A DNA stretch of 46,873 bases from CAZUMH01 sp964621645. GTDB taxonomy: Bacteria; Zhuqueibacterota; QNDG01; JAGLOF01. The notes beneath the pieces are model-generated. The model saw only the letters and a list, made by a program, of their open reading frames with translations, made no database searches and was not told the origin of the DNA. The stretch covers positions 1 through 46,873 of the forward strand of contig CAZUMH010000013.1 of the NCBI GenBank assembly GCA_964621645.1, in the 5' to 3' direction. Positions 7,647-16,066 of this stretch are shown here, piece by piece (the stretch's first letter is position 1; each line of letters opens with the position of its first letter). Position numbers and translations under genes: made by a program.

Positions 7647-8852
7647 ATGACGGATAAACAGGAACAATTAAAGGAGATCATCAAGAAACTGCACGACGGC
7701 GTCCCGGTGGACCGGCTGAAAAAGGATTTCGCCTCTCTCATCAAAGACACCTCGCCGGAAGAGATCGCCGACATGGAAAACGGACTCATCGCCGAGGGCT
7801 TCCCGCCAGCGGAGATTCAGCGGCTCTGCGACGTGCACGCCGAAGTGTTCCAGCAATCCCTCAGAAAAGCCGGCCAAGCCGGCAAGGTGCCTGGCCATCC
7901 CATCTACAGCTTCAAAGAGGAAAATAAAGAGGCAAAGCGTATTCTGAAACGGGTCGTCCTGCTTAGCAAAAAACTGAAAAAGGCCGGTCCTTCTGAAAAG
8001 GATATCGTCGCTTTTACCGAAAGCCTGGACAATCTCCGCCGGATAGAGCTGCACTATCAGCGCAAGGAGAATCAGCTCTTCCCCCTGCTGGAAGCGAAAC
8101 ACTTCACCGGGCCCACTCAGGTGATGTGGGGCAAACATGACGAGATCCGTGATCTCTTCCGGGAAATCAAGGAGCTGCTGCGGAAGAAGCGCCGGCGGGA
8201 TGTGCCGAAAAAGGTCAAAGACCTCGCCGGCAAGATCAAAAAACTCATCTTCCTGGAGGAAAAGATCCTCTATCCCACTTCCGATAAAAAGCTGATCGTG
8301 AGGGACTGGGCCGAAATAAAGCGGGGGGAAGCCGAGATCGGCTATGCCTGGATCACGCCCTCCGATCTCTGGGATTCCCGGCTGGCCGAGTCTATGCACG
8401 CGAAAATTGAAACCATTAGAGAGGAACCTGATATGTCAAAGGAAAACGTCGTTGACCTGTCCCAGGGAAGTCTCACGGCAGAACAGATAGATCTGCTGCT
8501 GAAAAACCTGCCCGTGGACCTGACCTACGTGGATGAGCATGACACAGTACGCTACTACTCGGATACCAACCACCGCATCTTCGCCCGCAGTCCGGCGATC
8601 ATCGGCAGAAAGGTACAGAACTGCCACCCGCCCAAGAGCCTGGACGTCGTCAACCGTATCGTGCAGAGCTTTAAAGAGAAGAAAAAAACGGTGGCGGAAT
8701 TCTGGATCCAGATGGACGGCAAGTTCATTCACATCCGTTATTTCCCTCTCTACGATGAGAAGGGTGCCTACAGAGGCGTTATCGAGGTCTCGCAGGAGGT
8801 ATCCGGCATCAAGAAACTGGAAGGGGAGAGACGGCTCCTGGACTGGGAATGA
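7647..8852 (+). CDS. DUF438 / hemerythrin / PAS protein
   Basis: The 401-residue cytoplasmic protein has three parts. Residues 1-75 match DUF438 (LKEIIKKLHDGVPVDRLKKD, then LCDVHAEVFQQSL). Residues about 85-210 form a hemerythrin-like four-helix bundle with candidate iron ligands in GHPIYSFKEEN, RIELHYQRKENQLFPLLE, MWGKHDEIR and FLEEKILYP. The rest, from about 265, is a PAS-type domain (VDLTYVDEHDTVRYYSD to the end). Proteins of this build are thought to sense or handle oxygen or nitric oxide. It lies 22 bases before nrfH, which supports a role in nitrite/NO physiology. The start ATG 7647 has GGAAGGGGG upstream. Confidence 0.88.
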   Translation: MTDKQEQLKEIIKKLHDGVPVDRLKKDFASLIKDTSPEEIADMENGLIAEGFPPAEIQRLCDVHAEVFQQSLRKAGQAGKVPGHPIYSFKEENKEAKRILKRVVLLSKKLKKAGPSEKDIVAFTESLDNLRRIELHYQRKENQLFPLLEAKHFTGPTQVMWGKHDEIRDLFREIKELLRKKRRRDVPKKVKDLAGKIKKLIFLEEKILYPTSDKKLIVRDWAEIKRGEAEIGYAWITPSDLWDSRLAESMHAKIETIREEPDMSKENVVDLSQGSLTAEQIDLLLKNLPVDLTYVDEHDTVRYYSDTNHRIFARSPAIIGRKVQNCHPPKSLDVVNRIVQSFKEKKKTVAEFWIQMDGKFIHIRYFPLYDEKGAYRGVIEVSQEVSGIKKLEGERRLLDWE

Positions 8853-8874
8853 AACCATTACCATACTATACATT

Positions 8875-9342
8875 ATGAAAAAAATGATTAAACTGTTCCA
8901 CGTTCCCGGCTGGCTCTTGACGGCTGCGCTGGGTGTCCTGGCGGGCCTGTCTATTTTTACCTTTCTGTACGCGGAAGGGCCTTCCTACTTCAGCCATGAT
9001 CCGGCCGCCTGCGTCAACTGCCACATCATGCGGCCCCAGTTCGATGCCTGGAACCGTTCTTCGCATAAAGCGGCGGCCACCTGCAACGAATGCCATACCC
9101 CGAAAAATCCCGTAGGGAAATACGCCGTCAAAGCCATCAACGGCTGGAATCACAGTGTTGCGTTTACCACAAACCGCTTCCAGGAACCCATCCAAATAAA
9201 GCGTTTCAACCGTTCAATTGTCCTGGGCAACTGTACCGCCTGCCATAGAGATATGGTGCAGCATATCATGAAAAATCCGGAGGGAGAAAGCCTCGACTGT
9301 ATCTCCTGTCACCGGAACGTCGGTCACGATGGCAGCAGATAG
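8875..9342 (+). CDS. nrfH: Cytochrome c nitrite reductase small subunit NrfH
   Basis: The 155-residue protein has one N-terminal membrane helix and four c-type heme motifs: CVNCH, CNECH, CTACH and CISCH. This is the NapC/NirT-family quinol dehydrogenase that passes electrons from menaquinol to NrfA on the periplasmic face. CVNCHIMRPQFDAW after the membrane helix is the typical first-heme region of NrfH. I use ATG 8875, which gives MKKMIKLF and the anchor; the frame is open further upstream but that part overlaps the DUF438 gene. No clear ribosome site is visible. Its stop overlaps the nrfA ribosome site. Confidence 0.92.
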   Translation: MKKMIKLFHVPGWLLTAALGVLAGLSIFTFLYAEGPSYFSHDPAACVNCHIMRPQFDAWNRSSHKAAATCNECHTPKNPVGKYAVKAINGWNHSVAFTTNRFQEPIQIKRFNRSIVLGNCTACHRDMVQHIMKNPEGESLDCISCHRNVGHDGSR

Positions 9343-9352
9343 GAGGGATACC

Positions 9353-10657
9353 ATGAAAAATTCATTTACCCTGAAGATCCGTTTTCTTCATCTCGCACTC
9401 TTCATCACTACGCTCATCGCCACCGTGGCCGTACTCTATCTACTGCTGGACATCCGCCAGAAAAAGGCCGAAGCTCTGCGCTTTCCTGCCCTGGTTACCA
9501 CCATTGGGGAGAATGAACTCGATCCAGCTGTCTGGGGCCGCGATTTTCCCGCGGAATACGAGTCGTTCCAAAAGACCAAAATCAACTATGGCAGGACGCC
9601 CTATGGAGGCTCCGAACCCTACAGCAAACTCGAGCGGTATCCGGCCATGAAAACACTCTGGGCCGGATACTCCTTCAGTATCGATCACAACGAGGAGCGG
9701 GGCCATTATTACGCCGCCATCGATCAGAAAAATACCAAGCGAACCAAGGTTGTCAAACAGCCAGGGGCCTGCGTCAACTGTCATGCCGCCGAAGCTCCCG
9801 GCCTGATCAAATCATTGGGCTGGGAAACCTTCAACCGCACTCCTTTCGATTCGCTGGCTCCGCATATGCACCTCGGCTCTTCCTGTGCCGACTGTCATGA
9901 TCCGGCCACCATGAGCCTGCGTGTCACCCGTCCCGCCTTTATCAATGCCATGGAGGATCTTGGAGTGGACCTTTCCAGGGCCAGCCGTCAGGAGATGCGC
10001 ACCTATGTCTGTGCCCAGTGTCATGTGGAATACTACTTCAAAGGGAAAAATAAGGTGCTTACTTTCCCCTGGAGTAAGGGACGCACCATTGACGATATCG
10101 AAGAATACTACGACTCCTATAATTTTTCAGACTGGACTCACAAGATAACCGGGGCTCCTATGATCAAGATTCAGCACCCTGAATTCGAGCTCTGGACTAC
10201 TTCGATTCATGCCCGCTCAGGTGTGTCCTGCGCCGACTGCCACATGCCCTACGTGCGCCAGGGGAGTGTCAAGGTAAGCGATCACTGGCTCCGCAGCCCC
10301 CTGGAGGACCTGGACCACTCCTGCCGCACCTGCCATCCCTGGCCGGAAGAGGAATTGCGGGGGCGGGTGATTGATATCCAGAATAAAACCGCCTCGCTGC
10401 TGCGTCAAAGCGAAGAGGCGTTGCTGGATGCCATCGAGGCCATCAGGCTGGCTCGGGAAAAAGGAGTCAAGAAGGAAGATCTGGCCGAGGCCTGTCGGCT
10501 CCAGCGCCGCTCCCAGATGCGGTGGGATTTCATATCCTCGGAGAACTCCACCGGATTCCACAGTCCCCAGGAAGCGGCCCGGGTTCTGGCGTCGGCCATC
10601 GACTTTGCCCGTCGGGCTGAACTGTCCGCTCTGCGGGCCGGCCAAAAAAGGCCTTAA
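9353..10657 (+). CDS. nrfA: Pentaheme nitrite reductase NrfA (ammonia-forming)
   Basis: The 434-residue periplasmic enzyme reduces nitrite to ammonium with six electrons. It starts at ATG 9353 behind AGGAGGG and has an N-terminal hydrophobic signal or anchor. Heme motifs in order: CVNCH, CADCH, CAQCH, CADCH and CRTCH. Active-site features of NrfA are present: ERGHYYA (Arg), CHVEYYF (Tyr), and K-I-Q-H in MIKIQHPEFELWT (calcium ligands and catalytic His). The first heme motif has His where classical NrfA has CxxCK; this variant is known in a clade of NrfA proteins. With NrfH it forms the menaquinol-linked ammonification complex. Confidence 0.93.
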   Translation: MKNSFTLKIRFLHLALFITTLIATVAVLYLLLDIRQKKAEALRFPALVTTIGENELDPAVWGRDFPAEYESFQKTKINYGRTPYGGSEPYSKLERYPAMKTLWAGYSFSIDHNEERGHYYAAIDQKNTKRTKVVKQPGACVNCHAAEAPGLIKSLGWETFNRTPFDSLAPHMHLGSSCADCHDPATMSLRVTRPAFINAMEDLGVDLSRASRQEMRTYVCAQCHVEYYFKGKNKVLTFPWSKGRTIDDIEEYYDSYNFSDWTHKITGAPMIKIQHPEFELWTTSIHARSGVSCADCHMPYVRQGSVKVSDHWLRSPLEDLDHSCRTCHPWPEEELRGRVIDIQNKTASLLRQSEEALLDAIEAIRLAREKGVKKEDLAEACRLQRRSQMRWDFISSENSTGFHSPQEAARVLASAIDFARRAELSALRAGQKRP

Positions 10658-10739
10658 TTCACCGTGTCCTAATCATATAAGGAAACACGCGAAAGAAAAA
10701 CTCCTTTTTTAAACAAGAACCTGAATAAAGGGCAAAGCC

Positions 10740-12053
10740 TTGATAGGAATCGTTTCTGATCTGCATTTGGGAAATCCCCAATCCTACATGTGTTACCGGG
10801 ACAGAAAGACGGGGAAAATCCGTGCCGGAGAACTGTACGACGCCTTCCGGCAGACGATTAAGGACAAGTACGCGGGTAAACCCCTGGATTATCTGGTACT
10901 CCTGGGCGATATCCTCGATTTCTCGGTCGTCAGTTACCAGGAAGTATACGAAGTGGGCCGCTTCTTTTTTCAGATCATCAGGGATGACCATCTCATGAAA
11001 GAGATCATCTACGTCCCCGGCAACCATGATTTCGACATCTGGAGCACGGTCCAGTATCAGCTGCATATTACCAACCGGATTACCCGGCACAAATCTCCCA
11101 AGGCATTCCGCATGTCGGTCCCGGGTGTGCTGGATTACCGGGAGAAACATAAAAAAAGCCATTTTCTGCTGCCCTTCGTACGCCGCCATCCCCTGGAAGA
11201 GGAATCAATGTACGCCGGCCTCTTTCTTGATGATCTCACCGATCCGCCCACGCCCTTTAACTTCGCCTTTCCCAATCTCTATCTGCTCCTGGATGATCAA
11301 AGCATTCTGATCACCCACGGCCAGTATCTTGATGTCTACTGGTCCCTGCTCAGCCGCTGGTGGCCGGTGTTCGTTCAAGGTGAGCTGGGTATGTCAAATG
11401 GGCCGAATCTGAACCTGGAGGATCTGGTCTCCATCAACTTTCCCTTTTCCCTGTTCGAAAATTCCGCCGTTGGGCAGGCCGGCATAATGACCAAATTCAT
11501 CCAGAAAGTAGTTCAGGATGTCAATGAAAACGGTTACGAGTCTTTAGAGAAATATATTAAACGGCTGCGAAATGAGCTGCGTAATGAGTGGGGCGGTCTG
11601 AGAAAAATATGGAACAACCTTCTTTTTTCTTTTTTCTCCACCTGGCTCATCAATCGTCTTAAAACCTATCCCATCGCCCGCTACCACCCTGATTTTCTCA
11701 ACCTGCCGGCCACACGCAAGCGCTTCGATCATTTCTACGAAGCCACCGCTGTTGAAATCGATGAACTGAGAGAAAACAAAATCGTCGAAATGGACTATCC
11801 CTCGCGTATGATCTACGGTCACACCCACCTTCCTCTCGGTCTCAGATCACCCCGGGAATTTTCAGTATTGATAGAGACTCCGGCGGTGCGGGAGAAACTC
11901 ATCATCAATAATACCGGGGGCTGGCTGCCCAAATACTGCCGCGGAGAAGACTATCTTTCCTTTCCCGGATCGGAGATATTTTTCTTTGACGCGGAACAGG
12001 GACTGTCTTCGGAAAGTATCGGCTATGATCCCAAAGACGTCGGTTGTCTGTAG
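10740..12053 (+). CDS. Calcineurin-like metallophosphoesterase
   Basis: The 437-residue protein has the full dinuclear-metal motif set: IVSDLHLG at the very N-terminus, LLGDILDF, VPGNHDFD, ITHGQY and IYGHTHLP. These ligate two metal ions for phosphomonoester or diester hydrolysis. The start is TTG 10740 with AAAGG eight bases before; any later ATG would remove the first metal ligand. It is much longer than LpxH (about 240) or typical phosphodiesterases, with a roughly 150-residue insert (residues about 110-260) and a helical, partly hydrophobic stretch before GHTH that includes LLFSFFSTWLINRL, perhaps for membrane contact. The substrate is unknown. It sits between nrfA and a SRPBCC gene without obvious functional link. 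Confidence 0.83.
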   Translation: MIGIVSDLHLGNPQSYMCYRDRKTGKIRAGELYDAFRQTIKDKYAGKPLDYLVLLGDILDFSVVSYQEVYEVGRFFFQIIRDDHLMKEIIYVPGNHDFDIWSTVQYQLHITNRITRHKSPKAFRMSVPGVLDYREKHKKSHFLLPFVRRHPLEEESMYAGLFLDDLTDPPTPFNFAFPNLYLLLDDQSILITHGQYLDVYWSLLSRWWPVFVQGELGMSNGPNLNLEDLVSINFPFSLFENSAVGQAGIMTKFIQKVVQDVNENGYESLEKYIKRLRNELRNEWGGLRKIWNNLLFSFFSTWLINRLKTYPIARYHPDFLNLPATRKRFDHFYEATAVEIDELRENKIVEMDYPSRMIYGHTHLPLGLRSPREFSVLIETPAVREKLIINNTGGWLPKYCRGEDYLSFPGSEIFFFDAEQGLSSESIGYDPKDVGCL

Positions 12054-12099
12054 CATCGAGTAAAGAGAGCTGGATCAGCAATACAATTATAAGGATGGC

Positions 12100-12543
12100 A
12101 TGAGTGATACTATCCCTGCAACCGGCCTCTGCCGGGACGGCACCTATCAGGCCGGAGCGAGAAGAACATTTACCGTTACCGTGCCTGAAGCCTGGACTTT
12201 TCTTCTCTCGCAGAGGGGAACGGCTCTCTGGCTGGGTGAGGAAGCCCGCTTCACCTTTATTCCCGGGACAGAGACGGAGCTGAAAGATGGAACGGCCCTT
12301 AACATCCGGGTGGTAAAGCGGGACTCCCACCTGCGGCTGAGCTGGCGCCCTCCCGTCTGGGCCCGGGCATCAACAATACAGATCAGGGTGATCCCCAGAG
12401 GCACGGCCGCGACCATATCGTTCCATCAGGAAGGACTCCCTTCCGCTCAGGCTCGGCGGGAGCGCCTGTCCTTTTTTCAGGAGGTACTGGACCGTCTGGA
12501 ACAGCTGTTCCCTGGCAGGGAACATGTGGAAAGAAAACTATGA
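12100..12543 (+). CDS. SRPBCC (AHSA1-like) domain protein
   Basis: This 147-residue cytoplasmic protein matches the START/Bet v1 (SRPBCC) fold found in activator-of-Hsp90-ATPase-like proteins. Indicators are the small-domain segment FTVTVPEAWTFLLSQRGTAL, the basic strand LRLSWRPPVWARASTIQIRV, and the C-terminal pattern TISFHQEGLPSAQARRERL followed by the long helix that closes the ligand cavity. Such proteins bind hydrophobic ligands or act in stress response. The start ATG 12100 has AAGGATGGC upstream. It is 46 bases downstream of the phosphoesterase. Confidence 0.75.
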   Translation: MSDTIPATGLCRDGTYQAGARRTFTVTVPEAWTFLLSQRGTALWLGEEARFTFIPGTETELKDGTALNIRVVKRDSHLRLSWRPPVWARASTIQIRVIPRGTAATISFHQEGLPSAQARRERLSFFQEVLDRLEQLFPGREHVERKL

Positions 12544-12544
12544 G

Positions 12545-12576
12545 GAAAAATAGAATGGCGGGCCCGGACCCGCCCG
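12545..12576 (-). terminator. Terminator of the minus-strand lipoprotein gene
   Basis: GGCGGG (12557-12562) pairs with CCCGCC (12569-12574). Read on the minus strand it is followed, after a few bases, by ATTTTT. It lies at the junction of two convergent genes. Confidence 0.5.
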
Positions 12577-12583
12577 CTAGTAT

Positions 12584-13429
12584 CTAGTAAAGAATTTTTG
12601 AAAGCAGTTTAGTGATCGCGTTCCCGCTGATCAATTCAGCCTTGTAATACCCCGGGAAAGGCTCCGCATACACCACCCCGATATCCGGCCTCATATAGTA
12701 GGTGCCGCTAAAAGAGAAGCTGTCCGAATCGACAATCTCCCAGAAGTTTGCATTCATCTGAATGCAGTTATCCACCGTACCATAAGGAACCGTTACCGTG
12801 GCATTATTGGAGCTGAACATGTATTCGGCTCTCATTTTGAAAGTGATATAGTCGTTATAATCTCCCAAAAAATAGTAGGTGGCGTCGACCTTTTCGGAAG
12901 ATTTTACCTGACCCGTCGTCCCGTCATACTTCACATACATGGGAGGATCGTATACCTCCAGCAAATCCCAATCCTCCACCTGCTTGTCTTTGGCCTTCCG
13001 GACATTCCTGTGGGAACGCATGCTGAGACGATCCCCGGCGATACTGGAAGGCAGCGTGCCGGTCACGACGTCCGCCCAGTAAACTTCAGCGGCCTTGTAG
13101 CCGATCTTGTCCACCGTGGAGAGATCGAGCCAGATGATGCAGCCCCTCTTTTCCACCCCCTCGAAGTCGCCGATCTGTATTTTGACATAGGTATTGCCCG
13201 GATAGGTTTCGTTATCTAATCCCAGCACCTTGGCCGTACCAGTGAAACTGATGGACGGCGTTTCATACGCCATATACTGGAAGGTAAGATTCAGGCTCGG
13301 AGGAAACCAGCTCTCATGGCCCGGTTCATCCGATCCGGTGGGAGATTTTTTCTTGCAGGTAACCACTGTCAAAATAACCGCAAGCAAGAGCGGCAGTGAA
13401 AAAAATCTGATCACAGTCATTCTTTTCAT
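12584..13429 (-). CDS. Putative lipoprotein of unknown function
   Basis: The 281-residue product begins MKRMTVIRFFSLPLLLAVI and has a lipobox ending at Cys25 (TVVTC) followed by KKKSPTGSDEP, a linker style common in FCB-group lipoproteins. The mature part is rich in aromatic and beta-forming residues with no motif I recognise. ATG 13429 is chosen because AGGGAGGG precedes it; the frame runs on to 13645 but the extra part is not signal-like. It is convergent with the SRPBCC gene and divergent from the barrel gene at 13788. Confidence 0.75.
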   Translation of the reverse strand: MKRMTVIRFFSLPLLLAVILTVVTCKKKSPTGSDEPGHESWFPPSLNLTFQYMAYETPSISFTGTAKVLGLDNETYPGNTYVKIQIGDFEGVEKRGCIIWLDLSTVDKIGYKAAEVYWADVVTGTLPSSIAGDRLSMRSHRNVRKAKDKQVEDWDLLEVYDPPMYVKYDGTTGQVKSSEKVDATYYFLGDYNDYITFKMRAEYMFSSNNATVTVPYGTVDNCIQMNANFWEIVDSDSFSFSGTYYMRPDIGVVYAEPFPGYYKAELISGNAITKLLSKILY

Positions 13430-13541
13430 ACATCCCTCCCTCCACTTATAGTTTATCGTGATAATACCATCCTGATGCTGAATTATCGAAAATCCGCCTG
13501 ACAGTATAGGTCTTTTATCTTCGAGGAATAGGTAATAAATA

Positions 13542-13570
13542 AAGATACTTTCAAAATATCCTATCTGCAA
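13542..13570 (-). promoter_or_regulatory. Possible promoter for the lipoprotein gene
   Basis: On the minus strand: TTGCAG (13570-13565), 17-base spacer, TATCTT (13547-13542). An overlapping TTGTTT/TAGGAT pair is also possible, so the exact box is uncertain. Leader about 105 bases. Confidence 0.4.
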
Positions 13571-13659
13571 TTTTTTTTTCAAACAACCCCGATAGCATCC
13601 GGATATGCGGATGATCATTGCCTCGGCCGAATAACTGTATTCCACTCTATACCGGATCT

Positions 13660-13688
13660 TTGTGCAATTGAGGCTGGAAGAGTAAATA
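13660..13688 (+). promoter_or_regulatory. Possible promoter for the barrel/WD40 genes
   Basis: TTGTGC (13660-13665), 17-base spacer, TAAATA (13683-13688), about 95 bases upstream of the gene at 13788. The AT-rich stretch 13700-13770 offers weaker alternatives, such as TTGATT (13725) with TAATTA (13749). Confidence 0.4.
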
Positions 13689-13787
13689 GTATCCCCTTAC
13701 ACTTTCACTTAGTCATCTTTTTATTTGATTTTTCCGATTTTTTTTCACTAATTAGACTAATTACCCCCCAATACAGGAGGCTCATCC

Positions 13788-14321
13788 ATGAAAAAATGTA
13801 TTCTATTAATAACCGCCATCGTAATCTTTTCCTCCACCTGTTTCGCCCAGATTGAATCAGGAGACAAGGAAATCGCATTTATGGGGTTTTTCTCTACCTT
13901 CGTCGGAGAAGACGTCGATGCCAACGGGTATGGCTCGCTCCAGATCAGCTATGGTAAGTACTACGGCCGTTATATGCAGCTCGGTATCGCTCCCACCGTA
14001 TCCTTCAGCACAAGTCAGGACGAAAACGGGGATCCTGCTATCGATGTCCAGTTCAGCGGCTCGCTGTTCTTTAACCTCAACCTGGCCGCCGCCTCCAGGA
14101 CGATCCCCTTTCTGACCGGCAGGTACTACCAGTACACCTTCGATATTCCGGAAGGAGGAGAATTCACCGACTATTCCTATATCACCATAGGAGGCGGGAT
14201 TAAAAACTTCATCAACGAATACGCCACCTTTAACACAACGGTCACCTATGGTTTCTCCCCCAGAGAGGAGGCCACCGGCGGAATTGTCATGATAATGACG
14301 GGATTTTCCTTTATTTTTTAA
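13788..14321 (+). CDS. Small outer-membrane beta-barrel-like protein
   Basis: The 177-residue product has a signal peptide ending in FSSTCFAQ and then alternating hydrophobic/polar strands (YGSLQISYGKYYGRYMQLGI, FSGSLFFNLNLAA, YITIGGGIKNFI), ending in GFSFIF. A C-terminal Phe is typical of outer-membrane barrels inserted by BAM. It resembles short OmpA/OmpW-like barrels, but no specific family is recognised. The ribosome site ACAGGAGG precedes ATG 13788. It lies 45 bases before the WD40-CsgG gene and is probably co-transcribed. Confidence 0.72.
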   Translation: MKKCILLITAIVIFSSTCFAQIESGDKEIAFMGFFSTFVGEDVDANGYGSLQISYGKYYGRYMQLGIAPTVSFSTSQDENGDPAIDVQFSGSLFFNLNLAAASRTIPFLTGRYYQYTFDIPEGGEFTDYSYITIGGGIKNFINEYATFNTTVTYGFSPREEATGGIVMIMTGFSFIF

Positions 14322-14366
14322 AAGGAATGATAACTCTATAATGCATCTTTTTTCGAGGAACCGTTC

Positions 14367-15911
14367 ATGAAAATAAGGATTGCCACGGTACTGCTCCTGC
14401 TCTGTTGGCGGGCGGGATACGCTCAGTTCAATCTCTATCTGGAGCAGCAGATTCCGGTACAGAGCACCGGCGTCGCCAGTATGAAAATCAGCCCCAATGG
14501 CCGATTCCTTGCTGTGGGAGAAGTTGGCGGGACCATTCTTGTCTGGGACATTCCGGCCAAGAGACAGATTCACAGGCTGCAGGCTCACCGGGGGTACGTC
14601 TCCTCTCTGATCTTCGACCACGGCAACACCCGGCTCATCTCCGGCGGTCAGGATGGCCGGATTCGTGTCTGGGACCTCTTTTCCGGAAATCAGGATAAGG
14701 AGATCCGGGACTTCAGTTATCCCATTCAGTCTCTTACCATATCGCCGGACGACCGCTTCCTGGCCGCATCCGGCGCCAGGAAAGAGGTGTTTCTCTGGGA
14801 ATTTCCCCTGGGAGAACTTAAGGGCAAACTGAAGGGCCACAAGAAAAATGTTGTCGCAGCCGCCTTCAGTGTCGGCGGCGATCAGCTCCTCTCGGTTTCC
14901 GAGGACAGGCAGATGATCGTTTGGGATGTCAATACACTCATCCCAATCCGTAAATCGACCATCGAGGCACGCACCATAGCCGGATCCGGTATAGATGTCA
15001 AATCTGCCGCGTTCAGTATAGACAGAAAATTTATCGGTGTGGGCCTGGAGGAGCACATCCTGGCCAAGGGCGGCAGAAGCATGATCTTTAAATACAATCT
15101 CTCCTTCTTCGACTGGCAGACAGGTGCCGAAATCGAGACCCTGGCTGACAACCGGGAGAACATTTCTTTCTTCGCCATCACCCCGGACAGACGCTATGCC
15201 ATAACATCCAACTCCACTCTGCAGAACAAACGCATCTCTTTCTGGAATATCACCAGCGGTGTGGCGGAACAGCACTATCCCGTGTCCGGTCCGGTCACAT
15301 CTATCGCGGTCTCCGATGACGGACGCTGGCTGGCGGTGGGATACCAGAACGAGAAAGGAGCAATGAACAGCACCGTCAATGTCTGGCAGCTGTCAGGCAT
15401 CGAAGGGTATCAGCGATTCGGCAACAACCCCGCTATTCGGAGCGAAGAGAACCGCGGATTCGGATCGGCGATAAAGCTGACAACACCCCAGGAACCGCTT
15501 ATCCAGTACGGCGAACGCAAACGCGTGGCGGTAATCAGTTTCGACAGCCCCGGTCTTGAAGAAAATGTGGCCCGCACGGCCACCTACCTGCTGGAGAGCA
15601 AGCTGGGCAACAGTCCCCTGGTGGAACTGGTGGAAAGAAACCAGATAAAGAACGTTCTCGATGAACTGCAGTACCAGCAGTCTGGACTCACCGCTGACAA
15701 CGCGGTCGAGATCGGACAGCATCTTGGGGCAAAATATATCATCATCGGCAGTATAAATAAACTGGGGAACCTGATCATCATCACCACCAAGCTGGTGAAT
15801 GTCGAAACGACCCAGATCGAAGGCAGCCGGGAAGTGCAGTGCAGCAACGCTACCATCGAAACCATTCCTGAAATGATCGCAGTGCTGGCACCCACTATCG
15901 CGAAGATGTGA
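14367..15911 (+). CDS. WD40 propeller fused to a CsgG-like domain, exported
   Basis: The 514-residue protein has a signal peptide (to about AGYAQ), then seven WD40-type blades at roughly residues 30-345, each with a D-G/x-R-x-L...W-D pattern (for example GQDGRIRVWDL and SEDRQMIVWDV). From about 385 it changes to a CsgG/FlgO/LpoB-like domain: RKRVAVISFDSPG, ATYLLESKLGNSPLVELVER, LQYQQSGLTADNAVEIGQHL, GAKYIIIGSINKLGN. CsgG-type domains are periplasmic or lipoprotein modules of secretion channels and cell-wall synthase activators. No lipobox Cys is present, so the protein is probably soluble and periplasmic. A scaffold joining envelope partners is a reasonable inference. Its start ATG 14367 has CGAGGA upstream. 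Confidence 0.82.
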   Translation: MKIRIATVLLLLCWRAGYAQFNLYLEQQIPVQSTGVASMKISPNGRFLAVGEVGGTILVWDIPAKRQIHRLQAHRGYVSSLIFDHGNTRLISGGQDGRIRVWDLFSGNQDKEIRDFSYPIQSLTISPDDRFLAASGARKEVFLWEFPLGELKGKLKGHKKNVVAAAFSVGGDQLLSVSEDRQMIVWDVNTLIPIRKSTIEARTIAGSGIDVKSAAFSIDRKFIGVGLEEHILAKGGRSMIFKYNLSFFDWQTGAEIETLADNRENISFFAITPDRRYAITSNSTLQNKRISFWNITSGVAEQHYPVSGPVTSIAVSDDGRWLAVGYQNEKGAMNSTVNVWQLSGIEGYQRFGNNPAIRSEENRGFGSAIKLTTPQEPLIQYGERKRVAVISFDSPGLEENVARTATYLLESKLGNSPLVELVERNQIKNVLDELQYQQSGLTADNAVEIGQHLGAKYIIIGSINKLGNLIIITTKLVNVETTQIEGSREVQCSNATIETIPEMIAVLAPTIAKM

Positions 15912-15972
15912 TGGTTGCTGGAATACCTCGTGATGATCTAATTTACTGTATTCTGAAAGCAGGGCTGAAGAT

Positions 15973-16012
15973 AAAGAGGCCGGAATCAAACCCGGCCTCT
16001 TTTATTTTTTTT
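15973..16012 (+). terminator. Rho-independent terminator
   Basis: AAAGAGGCCGG (15973-15983) pairs with CCGGCCTCTTT (15992-16002), followed by a T-rich run to 16012. It ends the barrel/WD40-CsgG transcript. The minus-strand gene ends at 16067 beyond it. Confidence 0.9.
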
Positions 16013-16066
16013 GGCACCCGTATTTCATGCTGCCTCACGATGCCAAACACAATAGCGGGATTGCGC

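Noticed and set aside
10740..12053. LpxH (UDP-2,3-diacylglucosamine hydrolase) as identity of the phosphoesterase
   Set aside because: Motifs are shared by the whole superfamily. The protein is nearly twice the LpxH length and far from the lpx genes.
13857..15275. 472-codon open frame on the minus strand
   Set aside because: It overlaps the WD40-CsgG and barrel genes, which both have signal peptides and clear domains.
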